From JBAZOD01 sp041648955 (GTDB taxonomy: Bacteria; Patescibacteriota; Patescibacteriia; Patescibacteriales; JAQTRU01): DNA of 27,253 nt. How positions within the stretch are numbered: position 1 is the stretch's first letter; each line of letters opens with the position of its first letter. The stretch is taken from the NCBI GenBank assembly GCA_041648955.1, contig JBAZOD010000005.1, positions 1 through 27,253 on the forward strand, read 5' to 3'. The notes below the pieces were generated by a model, which saw nothing but the letters and a program-made list of their open reading frames with translations, made no database searches and was not told the origin of the DNA. This document shows positions 7,840-14,873 of the stretch, piece by piece. The position numbers and the translations under genes are program-made.

Positions 7840-7944
7840 ACTATAAAAATAAAAATTTTACCTTATTAGAAAAAATATTTGATTAAATTTCTAACCGGGT
7901 AAAATCAATTAATTTCATTTTTTAGTTATTCTTTATCAGCAATT

Positions 7945-7973
7945 ATTATACAGGAAATACAAAAACAAGGCAA
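7945..7973 (-). promoter_or_regulatory. Promoter of uvrA
   Basis: On the minus strand TTGCCT (7968-7973) and TATAAT (7945-7950) are spaced by 17 nt. It lies in the gap between pyrH and uvrA and predicts a leader of about 100 nt. The same TTGCCT box occurs before tspO. Confidence 0.75.
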
Positions 7974-8017
7974 GAGCAAAACAAAAATACAGTTATTTAC
8001 GGCTATATTTTATATTA

Positions 8018-8710
8018 TTATTTTTTTATTATTGTACCTATAGATCCGTTACCTTTTAAAAAATTTCTAAAGTTTCCAACATTTTTCCCATTTACAATTA
8101 TTACTTCCAGGTCAAGCTTTTCTGCCAGCCGAGAAGCTACTGGATCAAAGGGAGCATTTAATCCCGGATCCCATTTATTGCCGACAATTTTCCTGAAATT
8201 TTTCCAATTTATTTCTTTTATCGGTTCAGCATCTTTATTTTTTCTCGGATCGCTGGTATAAACATAATCAATATTAGATAAATTGATAACAGTTTTAATT
8301 TTATACTCGCGCGCCAATACAGTCGCGACATAATCAGTCGACCAGCCAGGCTTCCAGCCGCCAGCAATAAATATTTTTTCCTTGCCCTTCATATGGACTG
8401 TCGGATTTTTTATGATTTCCGGATGAGCGATGTCATAAAAAATAGTCCTAAGCAGATGGGCATTGAGGCGGGTGGAATGGATCCCCAGCCAATCCCTGTC
8501 TTCATCGCTCACTTTTACGACCTTGTCAGCTGCGGCAATATAATTTCTGCAAGTGATGCCGCCGCCGGCGATAATAAAAAATCTATTTCCAATTTTTGTT
8601 TCCGAAACAATTAATTTTCGGAAATCTTTTAAAAACTTCCAATCAATTCCTTCTGGCGGGGCGATTAAAGATCCGCCCAAAGAAATTACATAAACTTTTT
8701 TTTCATTCAT
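8018..8710 (-). CDS. pyrH: UMP kinase, archaeal type
   Basis: An amino-acid-kinase-fold enzyme of 230 residues that phosphorylates UMP to UDP in pyrimidine nucleotide synthesis. The N-terminal SLGGSL (near residue 10), the glycine loop IAGGGITCRNYI (near 47), the DWLGIHSTRLNAHLL segment, AGGWKPGWSTDYVA and LSNIDYVYTSDPRKN form the complete active-site set. The spacing and the FDPVASRLAEK segment resemble the archaeal-type UMP kinase rather than the usual bacterial hexameric form, a feature also seen in many CPR genomes. The start codon lies only about 10 nt beyond the recA terminator stem, with no room for an ordinary promoter. Expression may therefore depend on readthrough from recA or on an unusual promoter within the terminator. 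It ends before the uvrA promoter. Confidence 0.9.
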   Translation of the reverse strand: MNEKKVYVISLGGSLIAPPEGIDWKFLKDFRKLIVSETKIGNRFFIIAGGGITCRNYIAAADKVVKVSDEDRDWLGIHSTRLNAHLLRTIFYDIAHPEIIKNPTVHMKGKEKIFIAGGWKPGWSTDYVATVLAREYKIKTVINLSNIDYVYTSDPRKNKDAEPIKEINWKNFRKIVGNKWDPGLNAPFDPVASRLAEKLDLEVIIVNGKNVGNFRNFLKGNGSIGTIIKK

Positions 8711-8716
8711 AAAGAC

Positions 8717-8757
8717 AAGAAAAACCCGTTAGAAAAAAATTTAACGGGTTTTTTTAT
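8717..8757. terminator. Terminator-like hairpin between recA and pyrH
   Basis: The arms AACCCGTTA (8723-8731) and TAACGGGTT (8742-8750) form a perfect 9-bp stem. On the minus strand a short T-tract follows (TTTTTC); on the plus strand a longer one does. It sits between the recA stop and the pyrH ATG, so it could be a full or a partial terminator for recA. Confidence 0.8.
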
Positions 8758-8760
8758 ATT

Positions 8761-9801
8761 TTATTCTTTTATTTCAATCTCGCGCGCTTTTGCCTCAGAC
8801 ATTATTTTATTTCTTATTTCTTTCATTAATTTTTTGTCAGTCCGTAAAAATTTCCTCGCGTTTTCTCTCCCTACTCCCAATTTTACATCTCCGAAAGAAT
8901 AAGAATTTCCAGATTTACTGATAACTCCATAAACAGAACCGGTATCAAGTAAATCTCCGGCAACGGAAATTCCCTCATTATACATGATGTCAAATTCACA
9001 GGTTCGGAAAGGAGCTGCCACTTTGTTCTTTACAATCTTAACCTTTACCCGATTGCCAATAATTTTATCTCCTTGCTTAATCTGAGCCGCTCTTCTCACT
9101 TCAATTCTGACAGAAGAATAAAATTTCAAAGCATTTCCGCCCGTGGTTGTTTCTGGATTTCCAAAGAAAACGCCGATTTTCATTCTGATCTGATTTATAA
9201 AAATCACTACTGTTTTTGATTTAGCAATTGCCCCAGTCAATTTGCGCAAACCTTGGCTCATCAGGCGAGCCTGTAAACCCATATGGCTGTCGCCCATGTC
9301 GCCATCTATTTCTTTTTGCGGAACTAAGGCCGCTACACTGTCAACAACGATAACATCAACAGCATTTGAACGGGCTAACGTTTCTACAATTTCCAAAGCC
9401 TGCTCTCCTGTATCTGGCTGGGAAATAAGCATTTCTTTTATGTTAACGCCGATTTTAACCGCATAATCAGGATCAAGTGCATGCTCAGCATCAACAAAAG
9501 CAGCAATTCCTCCCATTTTCTGTACTTCAGCGACAATATGCTGGGCTAAAGTCGTTTTTCCAGAAGCTTCTGGACCAAAAACCTCTATTACTCTACCACG
9601 CGGAACTCCCCCAATCCCAAGGGCTAAATCCAAGGAAAGACACCCTGTTGGTATTGCATCGACATCTGACCTCTTTGCTTCTCCGAATTTCATAATCGCT
9701 CCATCTCCAAATCGATCTCTTATCTGTTCAACTGCAGTCATGGCAGCCGCAGAACGCTTGTCTTTCTCAATCCCCCCCTTGTTTTTTTCATCATTTGGCA
9801 T
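8761..9801 (-). CDS. recA: Recombinase RecA
   Basis: RecA forms filaments on single-stranded DNA, drives homologous recombination and triggers the SOS response. The protein is 346 aa from ATG 9801, close to the usual 340-355. The Walker A is GPEASGKT at residues 76-83, preceded by TGCLSLDLALGIGGVPRGR. Walker B is in VDVIVVDSVAALVP, followed by the L1 region MGLQARLMSQGLRKL and the L2 region INQIRMKIGVFFGNPETTTGGNALKFYSS. An upstream ATG at 9855 would add 18 residues, but it lies inside the spacer of the best promoter candidate (9846-9874). I therefore place the start at 9801, where the protein begins MPNDEKNKGG. Neither start has a convincing Shine-Dalgarno. No SOS operator was recognised. 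A hairpin lies immediately after the stop. Confidence 0.97.
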   Translation of the reverse strand: MPNDEKNKGGIEKDKRSAAAMTAVEQIRDRFGDGAIMKFGEAKRSDVDAIPTGCLSLDLALGIGGVPRGRVIEVFGPEASGKTTLAQHIVAEVQKMGGIAAFVDAEHALDPDYAVKIGVNIKEMLISQPDTGEQALEIVETLARSNAVDVIVVDSVAALVPQKEIDGDMGDSHMGLQARLMSQGLRKLTGAIAKSKTVVIFINQIRMKIGVFFGNPETTTGGNALKFYSSVRIEVRRAAQIKQGDKIIGNRVKVKIVKNKVAAPFRTCEFDIMYNEGISVAGDLLDTGSVYGVISKSGNSYSFGDVKLGVGRENARKFLRTDKKLMKEIRNKIMSEAKAREIEIKE

Positions 9802-9845
9802 ATTTTTTGAGTAATTTCTTAAAAAATAATTTTTCACCTGCCTAT

Positions 9846-9874
9846 AAGATACCATATGATAAACTCGAGATCAA
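9846..9874 (-). promoter_or_regulatory. Promoter of recA (extended -10)
   Basis: On the minus strand TTGATC (9869-9874) and TATCTT (9846-9851) are spaced by 17 nt, with TGG directly before the -10 box (extended -10). The predicted start near 9839 excludes the upstream ATG at 9855. Confidence 0.55.
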
Positions 9875-10011
9875 GAAGGCAATATTTTAAAAATTATATT
9901 TTTAAATAAGTCATAAACAGATAATAATTTTTCACTTTCTCAAAATTTAACTATAAAAATATAAAATAAAATTTTATATTCATAAAAAATTGATAATATT
10001 TTTAAAAACTG

Positions 10012-10040
10012 TTGTTAATTGAAAAAAAATCATGTATAAT
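10012..10040 (+). promoter_or_regulatory. Upstream promoter P1 of the H1-like gene
   Basis: TTGTTA (10012-10017) and TATAAT (10035-10040) are spaced by 17 nt. It lies 80 nt upstream of a very similar second promoter. Confidence 0.6.
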
Positions 10041-10091
10041 ATAAAAAGAAAGAATAAAAAATATTTTTTCCATATTTTTTAAAAAAAAGTA

Positions 10092-10120
10092 TTGTCAATA
10101 AAAAAAATATTTTGTATAAT
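10092..10120 (+). promoter_or_regulatory. Downstream promoter P2 of the H1-like gene
   Basis: TTGTCA (10092-10097) and TATAAT (10115-10120) are spaced by 17 nt. The sequence around the -10 box (TGTATAATATAA) is shared with P1, so the pair looks duplicated. The predicted leader is about 80 nt. Confidence 0.7.
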
Positions 10121-10206
10121 ATAAGTAAATAGAAAGATAAAAGTAAAAAATAATTTTATTACTAAACGCGCATCAAAGATTGCGTGTAAGAAAGGGGGTG
10201 ATAAAT

Positions 10207-10341
10207 ATGGCAGCTAAAAAAAGAAAGGCAGCAAAAAAGAAACCGGCAAAAAGAAAGGTGGCAAAAAAGAAAGTAGCGAAAAAAAAAGTCGCGAAAAAAA
10301 AGCCGGCGAAAAAAAAGGCAGCAAAAAAAAGAAAGAGATAA
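10207..10341 (+). CDS. Lys/Ala-rich histone H1-like small DNA-binding protein
   Basis: A 44-residue gene too short for standard ORF cut-offs. ATG 10207 follows the strong ribosome binding site AGGGGGTGA. The product is essentially only Lys, Ala, Arg, Val and Pro, built from degenerate KKK-(P/V/A)-A repeats of about five residues, and ends KKRKR. It is extremely basic with no acidic residue, like the C-terminal tails of histone H1 and of bacterial H1-like proteins (Hc1/Hc2, AlgP, extended HU). Such tails compact DNA or bind RNA nonspecifically; that role is inferred. Two promoters with consensus -10 boxes and 17-nt spacing suggest abundant expression. A long stem-loop and a terminator follow. 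Long minus-strand frames across it are antisense shadows rich in Phe and Leu. Confidence 0.8.
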   Translation: MAAKKRKAAKKKPAKRKVAKKKVAKKKVAKKKPAKKKAAKKRKR

Positions 10342-10346
10342 AAAAA

Positions 10347-10413
10347 TTCTCCTCTTCGCCAGATAAGCAAGCCGAAAAAGTTTAGTCTTGGTTATTTGGC
10401 GAACGAGGAGGAA
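10347..10413 (+). repeat. Long stem-loop in the 3' UTR of the H1-like gene
   Basis: Arms of about 20 nt (10347-10366 and 10392-10413) pair with two single-base bulges and one G-T wobble; the core pairs are TTCGCCA with TGGCGAA and CCTC with GAGG. The loop is about 25 nt. It begins 5 nt after the stop, before a separate terminator. It could be a 3'-derived small RNA or an mRNA stabiliser. Confidence 0.75.
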
Positions 10414-10446
10414 CAAAAAAACGCCTGAAATAAGACGTTTTTTTGT
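10414..10446. terminator. Bidirectional terminator between the H1-like gene and the EndoQ-like gene
   Basis: A short stem (AAAAACG-x-CT paired with AG-x-CGTTTTT) is flanked by A and T tracts on both sides. It can serve the plus-strand H1-like gene and the minus-strand EndoQ-like gene, whose stop is at 10458. Confidence 0.7.
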
Positions 10447-10457
10447 TTGCAAAAAAA

Positions 10458-11711
10458 TTAGAATAATTTTTGTTGATTGTCGGCTTTTTCTTCTGGAGAA
10501 AAAATATTAACCCTCCCATATTGGCCGTCATATCCGGGATCAATAAACAGTTTTCCTTCCCGCACCCGTTTTATGCCTTCAACAATCGGCGAGGTAGTTA
10601 TTTTTTCTAGATTTTCTAATGGTTCATCTAGCAAAATTTTCATTTCTGTCCCGACTTTTTTAATCATACTATTATATTCTAACTGAACTTTTCGAGATTG
10701 CCGGTTTTTTAAATCCAAAGCTTCGGCAATTATTTTATCAAGCTCCACTAATTTTCTAAAAGGAACCGCTCCGTCTGGTTGAAAACCCATTGGTTTATCG
10801 GCTAATTCATCAACCCGATGGTCCACTCCTATGGTTAAAGGTTTTTTGCAGACAGGGCAGATACCTTTATATTTTTTAGTCTCTCCTGGCGAAAATCTGA
10901 TTTTGCAATCACGATGACCGTCAAAATGATACATTCCTTCTTCTGGATAGAATTCAATTGTATATTTTAATTTTTTCAAATTCTTTTTCTTTATCGTCTC
11001 ATAAATTTCATCATAGCTGATTTCATCTAAATCCATAACATTAGCTTCTCTCCCGATATTGGGCAGACTATGAGCATCTGAATTTGATAAAATTGTTAGC
11101 CCATCCAGGGCGGATAAGCGCCAATTCATAGCCGGATCGCTGGACAAGCCGGTTTCTATGGCATAAATATTTTCGGTTTGCTCATGAAAACATTCTTCCA
11201 AGCTATCAAATCCGGATTTGGAGCCAAAAACCGCGAACCATGGCGTCCAAATATGCGCCGGGTAAATCAAAAACTTAGGATGAATAGACAAGCAAAGTTT
11301 TACCAACTCCGGCGCCTTCATTCCCAAAATCGGCCGACCGTCAGAACGAATATTATATTTTTTATCTAAATAATTATTTAGTTCTTCCGCCGCCTTCACG
11401 TTTGGCGCCTGCACTACGATGTGGATTCTCCTCGCCTTACTGCCATCTTTATATATCAAAGCTACTTCCGTAGAAAGTAAAAATTTTATTTTTTCATCCG
11501 GCGCCTTTTTCAATTTATATAATCCTGACTTGCCGATTTCTTCCAACTCATTTTTAATATCAGAAAACCAGGCTGGATAAGTGAAATCTCCGGTCGCGAT
11601 AACATCCACGCCCTTTGTTCGGCAGATAGCACCAATACCGCTTAAAGTAAGCTGCGGTGAACAAGCGCGGGAATATCTGGAATGAATATGTAAATCTAAA
11701 ATTTGGCGCAT
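10458..11711 (-). CDS. PHP-domain protein, endonuclease Q-like
   Basis: The 417-residue protein begins with the PHP metal motif LDLHIHSRYSRACS (residues 5-18). It keeps the downstream metal ligands in ATGDFTYPAW, YPAHIWTPWF and NSDAHSLPNIGREAN. Near residues 268-298 a zinc-finger-like stretch contains C-x(n)-CPVCKKPLT, followed by GVDHRVDELADKP. This domain order and length match the family containing endonuclease Q, which nicks DNA 5' of deaminated bases (uracil, hypoxanthine, xanthine) in Thermococcales and some bacteria. Repair of deaminated DNA is therefore likely but inferred. It is the third gene of a minus-strand operon, starting 4 nt after the transglutaminase-like gene. The ending QQKLF is a possible sliding-clamp (PCNA/beta) binding tail (QxxLF type), reported for EndoQ-like enzymes. 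Confidence 0.8.
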   Translation of the reverse strand: MRQILDLHIHSRYSRACSPQLTLSGIGAICRTKGVDVIATGDFTYPAWFSDIKNELEEIGKSGLYKLKKAPDEKIKFLLSTEVALIYKDGSKARRIHIVVQAPNVKAAEELNNYLDKKYNIRSDGRPILGMKAPELVKLCLSIHPKFLIYPAHIWTPWFAVFGSKSGFDSLEECFHEQTENIYAIETGLSSDPAMNWRLSALDGLTILSNSDAHSLPNIGREANVMDLDEISYDEIYETIKKKNLKKLKYTIEFYPEEGMYHFDGHRDCKIRFSPGETKKYKGICPVCKKPLTIGVDHRVDELADKPMGFQPDGAVPFRKLVELDKIIAEALDLKNRQSRKVQLEYNSMIKKVGTEMKILLDEPLENLEKITTSPIVEGIKRVREGKLFIDPGYDGQYGRVNIFSPEEKADNQQKLF

Positions 11712-11715
11712 ATAA

Positions 11716-12219
11716 TTAACCGAAATATTTTAGATGCTTGCCGATTGGCATGCCTCTATGTTTTTCTCCGACATCAACATCGAGCCACTTGTCATCTAAT
11801 TTCACCTGTAAATACTGATGAGGAACAAAATTAACAAAAACATGGCGGCGGCGAATATCATCTTCTCTGAAAAATCCGCTCTTTACCAAAAAAATTCGCA
11901 ATAAAAAATTGCTTTGTGTGCAAGGAATGAAGCCATTTGTTACCCAGACATTTTCCAGATTTTTAAACAAATAGGAAAATTTTAAAATAGTGGCCAATCT
12001 TTCGGAATGATATTTTTTCCCCAAATAATTAAAACTCAATTCCAAAAATTCTTTTGGGGAACTGGACTGCGTTTTTAATTTTTCAATAGTTTCTTCCATT
12101 TCTCTCGGGATTGTTTCGGGAACAGGGCTTTGCCAAAAAGAAAGATGGGGAACAAAAAAACGAGAAAGAAAAAAAGAAAAAATTATATAAACTGCAAAGA
12201 GATAAAAGAATATTTCCAT
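11716..12219 (-). CDS. Membrane-anchored transglutaminase-like protein
   Basis: A 167-residue protein with one N-terminal hydrophobic helix (residues 3-24). It was identified by its Cys-His-Asp layout rather than by strong overall similarity. C100 lies in NGFIPCTQSNFLL at a helix start, H134 in VPHQYLQVKLDD, and D147/D149 in KWLDVDVG. This is the order and spacing of the papain-like transglutaminase core (Cys at a helix N-terminus, His before a strand reading xVxxDxKW, then Asp). It could be a protease, an amidase or an inactive relative, probably at the membrane. It is encoded between tspO (stop 6 nt upstream) and the EndoQ-like gene (4 nt downstream). The family call is an inference; a plain hypothetical membrane protein is the alternative. 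Confidence 0.6.
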   Translation of the reverse strand: MEIFFYLFAVYIIFSFFLSRFFVPHLSFWQSPVPETIPREMEETIEKLKTQSSSPKEFLELSFNYLGKKYHSERLATILKFSYLFKNLENVWVTNGFIPCTQSNFLLRIFLVKSGFFREDDIRRRHVFVNFVPHQYLQVKLDDKWLDVDVGEKHRGMPIGKHLKYFG

Positions 12220-12225
12220 AATTTT

Positions 12226-12693
12226 TTATTTGTTCAAACTCCAGATTATATAATTCAAATAAGTCGCGAAAAATACCCAAGCAGAATAAGGAAATAAAAG
12301 TCCGGAAGCTAATTTTGAAATCGGCCAAATCAAAATTATCAAAACCAAAACGGAAATTTCCAACAGGCCAGCCACAAAGACGTCAACGCCAATCAAATGT
12401 TTGCCGAAAAATAAATAACTCCAGAAAAAATTAAGTAAAGCATTGATAATAAAAAATATTATAACCACTTTAAAATTTTTAATATCCACGCCTTTATTCC
12501 AAACTAAAATCACCGATATTGCAGTGAAAGTAAAAATAGTTGTCCATACCAGGCCGATAATAGACCCGGCTGGGGTCCAAGACGGCAAACTGATAGTTCT
12601 ATACCAATCCATGCCGGCCGAGGTAACTCTTCCACCGAAATAAGCAACCGCAAAAGTTATAAGCGGAATAACAAAATAATTGAGTTTTAACAT
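12226..12693 (-). CDS. tspO: TspO/MBR family membrane protein
   Basis: A 155-residue protein with five hydrophobic helices, the size and topology of TspO (translocator protein / mitochondrial benzodiazepine receptor). Diagnostic segments are SLPSWTPAGSIIGLVWTTIF (near residues 34-54), NALLNFFWSYLFFGKHLIG (near 84-102) and LFPYSAWVFFATYLNYIIW near the C-terminus. TspO proteins bind porphyrins and cholesterol-like ligands and are linked to oxidative and light stress. CPR organisms usually lack haem synthesis, so the ligand here is uncertain. It is the first gene of a three-gene minus-strand operon with a promoter directly upstream. Confidence 0.92.
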   Translation of the reverse strand: MLKLNYFVIPLITFAVAYFGGRVTSAGMDWYRTISLPSWTPAGSIIGLVWTTIFTFTAISVILVWNKGVDIKNFKVVIIFFIINALLNFFWSYLFFGKHLIGVDVFVAGLLEISVLVLIILIWPISKLASGLLFPYSAWVFFATYLNYIIWSLNK

Positions 12694-12722
12694 ACTTTTT
12701 ATTTTAATTATTAGCTATTTTC

Positions 12723-12751
12723 ATTATATCCTGCTTAAAATCGTTAGGCAA
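12723..12751 (-). promoter_or_regulatory. Promoter of the tspO operon
   Basis: On the minus strand TTGCCT (12746-12751) and TATAAT (12723-12728) are spaced by 17 nt. The -35 box directly abuts the upstream terminator. The predicted leader is about 25 nt. Confidence 0.75.
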
Positions 12752-12782
12752 ATAAAAAAACCGGTTACCCGGTTTTTATTTT
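12752..12782. terminator. Bidirectional terminator after the GlmU-like gene
   Basis: A stem AACCGG / CCGGTT with a short loop is flanked by seven A residues on the left (T-tract on the minus strand) and TTTTTATTTTTT on the right. It ends the nucleotidyltransferase gene just before the tspO promoter. Confidence 0.88.
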
Positions 12783-12796
12783 TTATTCTAATTTTT

Positions 12797-13531
12797 CTAT
12801 TTTATCAAACTTTCGGCTACTGCCAATTCTTCTGGGCTGTTTATGCCAACCGCTTGGCGCGGATCAATGATTACCGTATTTATTTTGTGGTTCTGGCTGG
12901 CAGCCAACCCAATTAAATCCGTGAGATAATATTCTTGTTGTTTATTATTATTTGTCAGTTTCTCTATATTCTCGCAAAGCCAATCTTTGTCAAAACAATA
13001 GAAGCCCGGGTTCACTTCTTTTATTTTTTGTTCTTCTTCGGTCGCGTCCTTAAACTCAACAATTTTTTCAACCTCGTCGCCTTTTCTCACAATTCTGCCC
13101 CAGTTATAAAAGTTTTTTCTATAATCCTCAAAATCATCAACTACAATCGTCACCATGGTAATTATTCCTTTGTGGCTGTCGGCTATTTTTTTTACCGTAT
13201 CAGGCTGGACAAAAGGATGATCGCCGTAAAAACTGATGATGTTTTTTATTTCCGGACCAAACAAACCGCGAGCGCAAGCCAAGGCATGGCCAGTACCAAG
13301 CTGATCTTTTTGGATAGCATAATCACAACCATAAGAAGAAAGTGTTTTTTCAATTGCTTCTTTATTGTCAGGGGAAACCACTATTATTGGTCGACCGTCA
13401 ACTTTTGCGCCTATAACTGAGTCAACCAAATATTCTATCATCGGTTTGCCGCAAAGCGGAGTCAAAACCTTCGGCAGAGATGATTTCATTCTTGTGCCTT
13501 TGCCGGCAGCCAAAATTACGATTTTATTCAT
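12797..13531 (-). CDS. Sugar-1-phosphate nucleotidyltransferase, GlmU N-terminal domain type
   Basis: The 244-residue protein has the nucleotidyltransferase signature LAAGKGTRMKSSLPKVL at residues 7-23. It then has QLGTGHAL (uracil-contact region), FYGDHPF (metal-binding Asp), NWGRIVR, EVNPGFYCF and QEYYLTDLI, the set seen in the uridylyltransferase half of GlmU. It probably transfers UMP to N-acetylglucosamine-1-phosphate for envelope precursor synthesis. Bacterial GlmU is normally about 450 aa with a left-handed beta-helix acetyltransferase domain; that half is absent here and the frame ends cleanly with a terminator. Acetylation must therefore come from another enzyme or from scavenged GlcNAc. 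A related hexose-1-phosphate nucleotidyltransferase specificity cannot be excluded. Confidence 0.87.
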   Translation of the reverse strand: MNKIVILAAGKGTRMKSSLPKVLTPLCGKPMIEYLVDSVIGAKVDGRPIIVVSPDNKEAIEKTLSSYGCDYAIQKDQLGTGHALACARGLFGPEIKNIISFYGDHPFVQPDTVKKIADSHKGIITMVTIVVDDFEDYRKNFYNWGRIVRKGDEVEKIVEFKDATEEEQKIKEVNPGFYCFDKDWLCENIEKLTNNNKQQEYYLTDLIGLAASQNHKINTVIIDPRQAVGINSPEELAVAESLIK

Positions 13532-13567
13532 AAACCAATAACTATTAAAAATAATCTCACAAAATCC

Positions 13568-13612
13568 TCCTTTTTTAAAAAAATCAAAGGAAAAAAATAT
13601 TTCCTTTTCTTT
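13568..13612 (-). terminator. Terminator of the 23S-5S transcript
   Basis: On the minus strand AAAGGAAA / TTTCCTTT forms a stem followed by a short spacer and a run of T residues. It lies about 100 nt downstream of 5S and before the GlmU-like gene. The stem is A/G-rich and only moderately strong. Confidence 0.6.
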
Positions 13613-13713
13613 AAGATTATCTTAGCAAAATATTTATTAATAAGCAAACTTATCACAAATATTTTGGCTAATATTAAATAAATTACTTAATATTTTTTTA
13701 TACAAAAAAACAC

Positions 13714-13839
13714 CATTGTTCTGGCGGCTACCTACTCTTCCAGGGTTAAAACCCAAGTACCATCGGCGCCAAGAGGCTTAACTTCTGAGTTCGAGATGGG
13801 ATCAGGTGTGACCCTCCCGCTAAAACCACCAGAACAATG
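13714..13839 (-). rRNA. rrf: 5S ribosomal RNA
   Basis: The minus strand reads as a 5S rRNA of about 120 nt. The terminal helix CATTGTTCTGG / CCAGAACAATG (13714-13724 and 13829-13839, including flanking pairs) closes it. The conserved interior is recognisable on the plus strand as GAGTTCGAGATGGGATCAGG and the CCATCGGCGC segment. It lies about 110 nt downstream of the 23S gene, with no tRNA between them. Mature ends are likely near 13717 and 13836. Confidence 0.95.
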
Positions 13840-13850
13840 ATGTCTTTTTA

Positions 13851-13926
13851 ACTATTAACCTTTGACAATTAACTTTATAAAAAATAGTCAATAGTCAAAT
13901 GTTAACTGTTAATTGTCGATTTGTCA
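13851..13926. repeat. Heptad-period inverted repeat in the 23S-5S spacer
   Basis: From 13885 to 13926 six consecutive 7-nt units follow a GTYAA-like pattern (TAGTCAA occurs twice in a row). From 13852 to 13872 three heptads read as their inverted counterparts. GACAATTAAC (13864-13873) and GTTAATTGTC (13908-13917) are a perfect inverted pair, so the spacer can fold into one hairpin. Confidence 0.75.
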
Positions 13927-14058
13927 TTTAAAAACAAAAATGTGGGAAAATTAAATGGTTTATTAGTACTCCTCGGCTGAATGTGTTGCCACACTTACAC
14001 CTGGAGCCTATCAACGTGATAGTCTCTCACGAACCTATGAAACCTAATCTTGAGGACA

Positions 14059-14089
<31 letters not shown>

Positions 14090-14236
14090 TTAACCGAAGG
14101 TAGCTACCCAACAATGCCCCTGGTGGAACAGCTGGTACACTAGAGCTTCGTCCTTCCCGGTCCTCTCGTACTAGGGAAGGGCCCTCTCAAGTTTCCACGA
14201 CCATAGTGGATAGGAGACCGACCTGTCTTACGACGG

Positions 14237-14289
<53 letters not shown>

Positions 14290-14823
14290 GCTTCTCCACC
14301 CCCAGGATGCGACGGGCCGACATCGAGGTGCCGAACCACGCCGTCGCTGTGGACGCTTGGGCGTGACTAGCCTGTTATCCCCGGAGTAACTTTTATCCGA
14401 TGAGCTTCCGCCGTCCTATATCGAACGGTCGGATCACTAAGTTCTGCTTTCGCAACTGCTCGACTAGTAAGTCTTGCAGTAAAGCTGGCTTAAGCCTTTA
14501 CACTATCTCTCGGGTTTCCATTCCGAGATAGCCAACCTTTGTAAACGCCTCCGTTACCTTTTAGGAGGCATCCGCCCCAGACAAACTACCCACCAGAAAC
14601 TGTCTCCCGCTTGCGCGGGATAAGAATTAAAAACATACAGGGGTGGTATCTCACTGTTGCCTTGCGGCTCCCACCTATTCTGAACATGCATATTCCTAAT
14701 TCAATATCAAGTTGTAGTAAAGCTTCACGGGGTCTTTTCGTCCAGCTATGGTTAACGAGCATCTTTACTCGTCTTGCAATTTCACCGAGTCCTTCGTTGA
14801 GACAGTGCCCAAGTGGTTACGCT

Positions 14824-14873
<50 letters not shown>

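Larger units (their letters stand above)
9875..10206. other. AT-rich divergent intergenic region with tandem plus-strand promoters
   Basis: This gap between recA and the H1-like gene is almost entirely A+T. It holds two plus-strand promoters for the small basic protein (annotated separately) and a Shine-Dalgarno AGGGGGTGA ending shortly before ATG 10207. Beyond long A and T tracts I see no other gene. Confidence 0.6.

Noticed and set aside
9801..9855. Longer recA start at 9855
   Set aside because: This ATG falls within the best promoter spacer, and the extra 18 residues have no counterpart in RecA proteins.
9801..9875. LexA/SOS operator near recA
   Set aside because: The CATATG palindrome in the recA promoter does not resemble a known SOS box closely enough to call.
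10162..10452. Minus-strand ORFs of 65-96 aa rich in Phe, Leu and Cys
   Set aside because: They are the antisense of the Lys-codon repeats in the H1-like gene.
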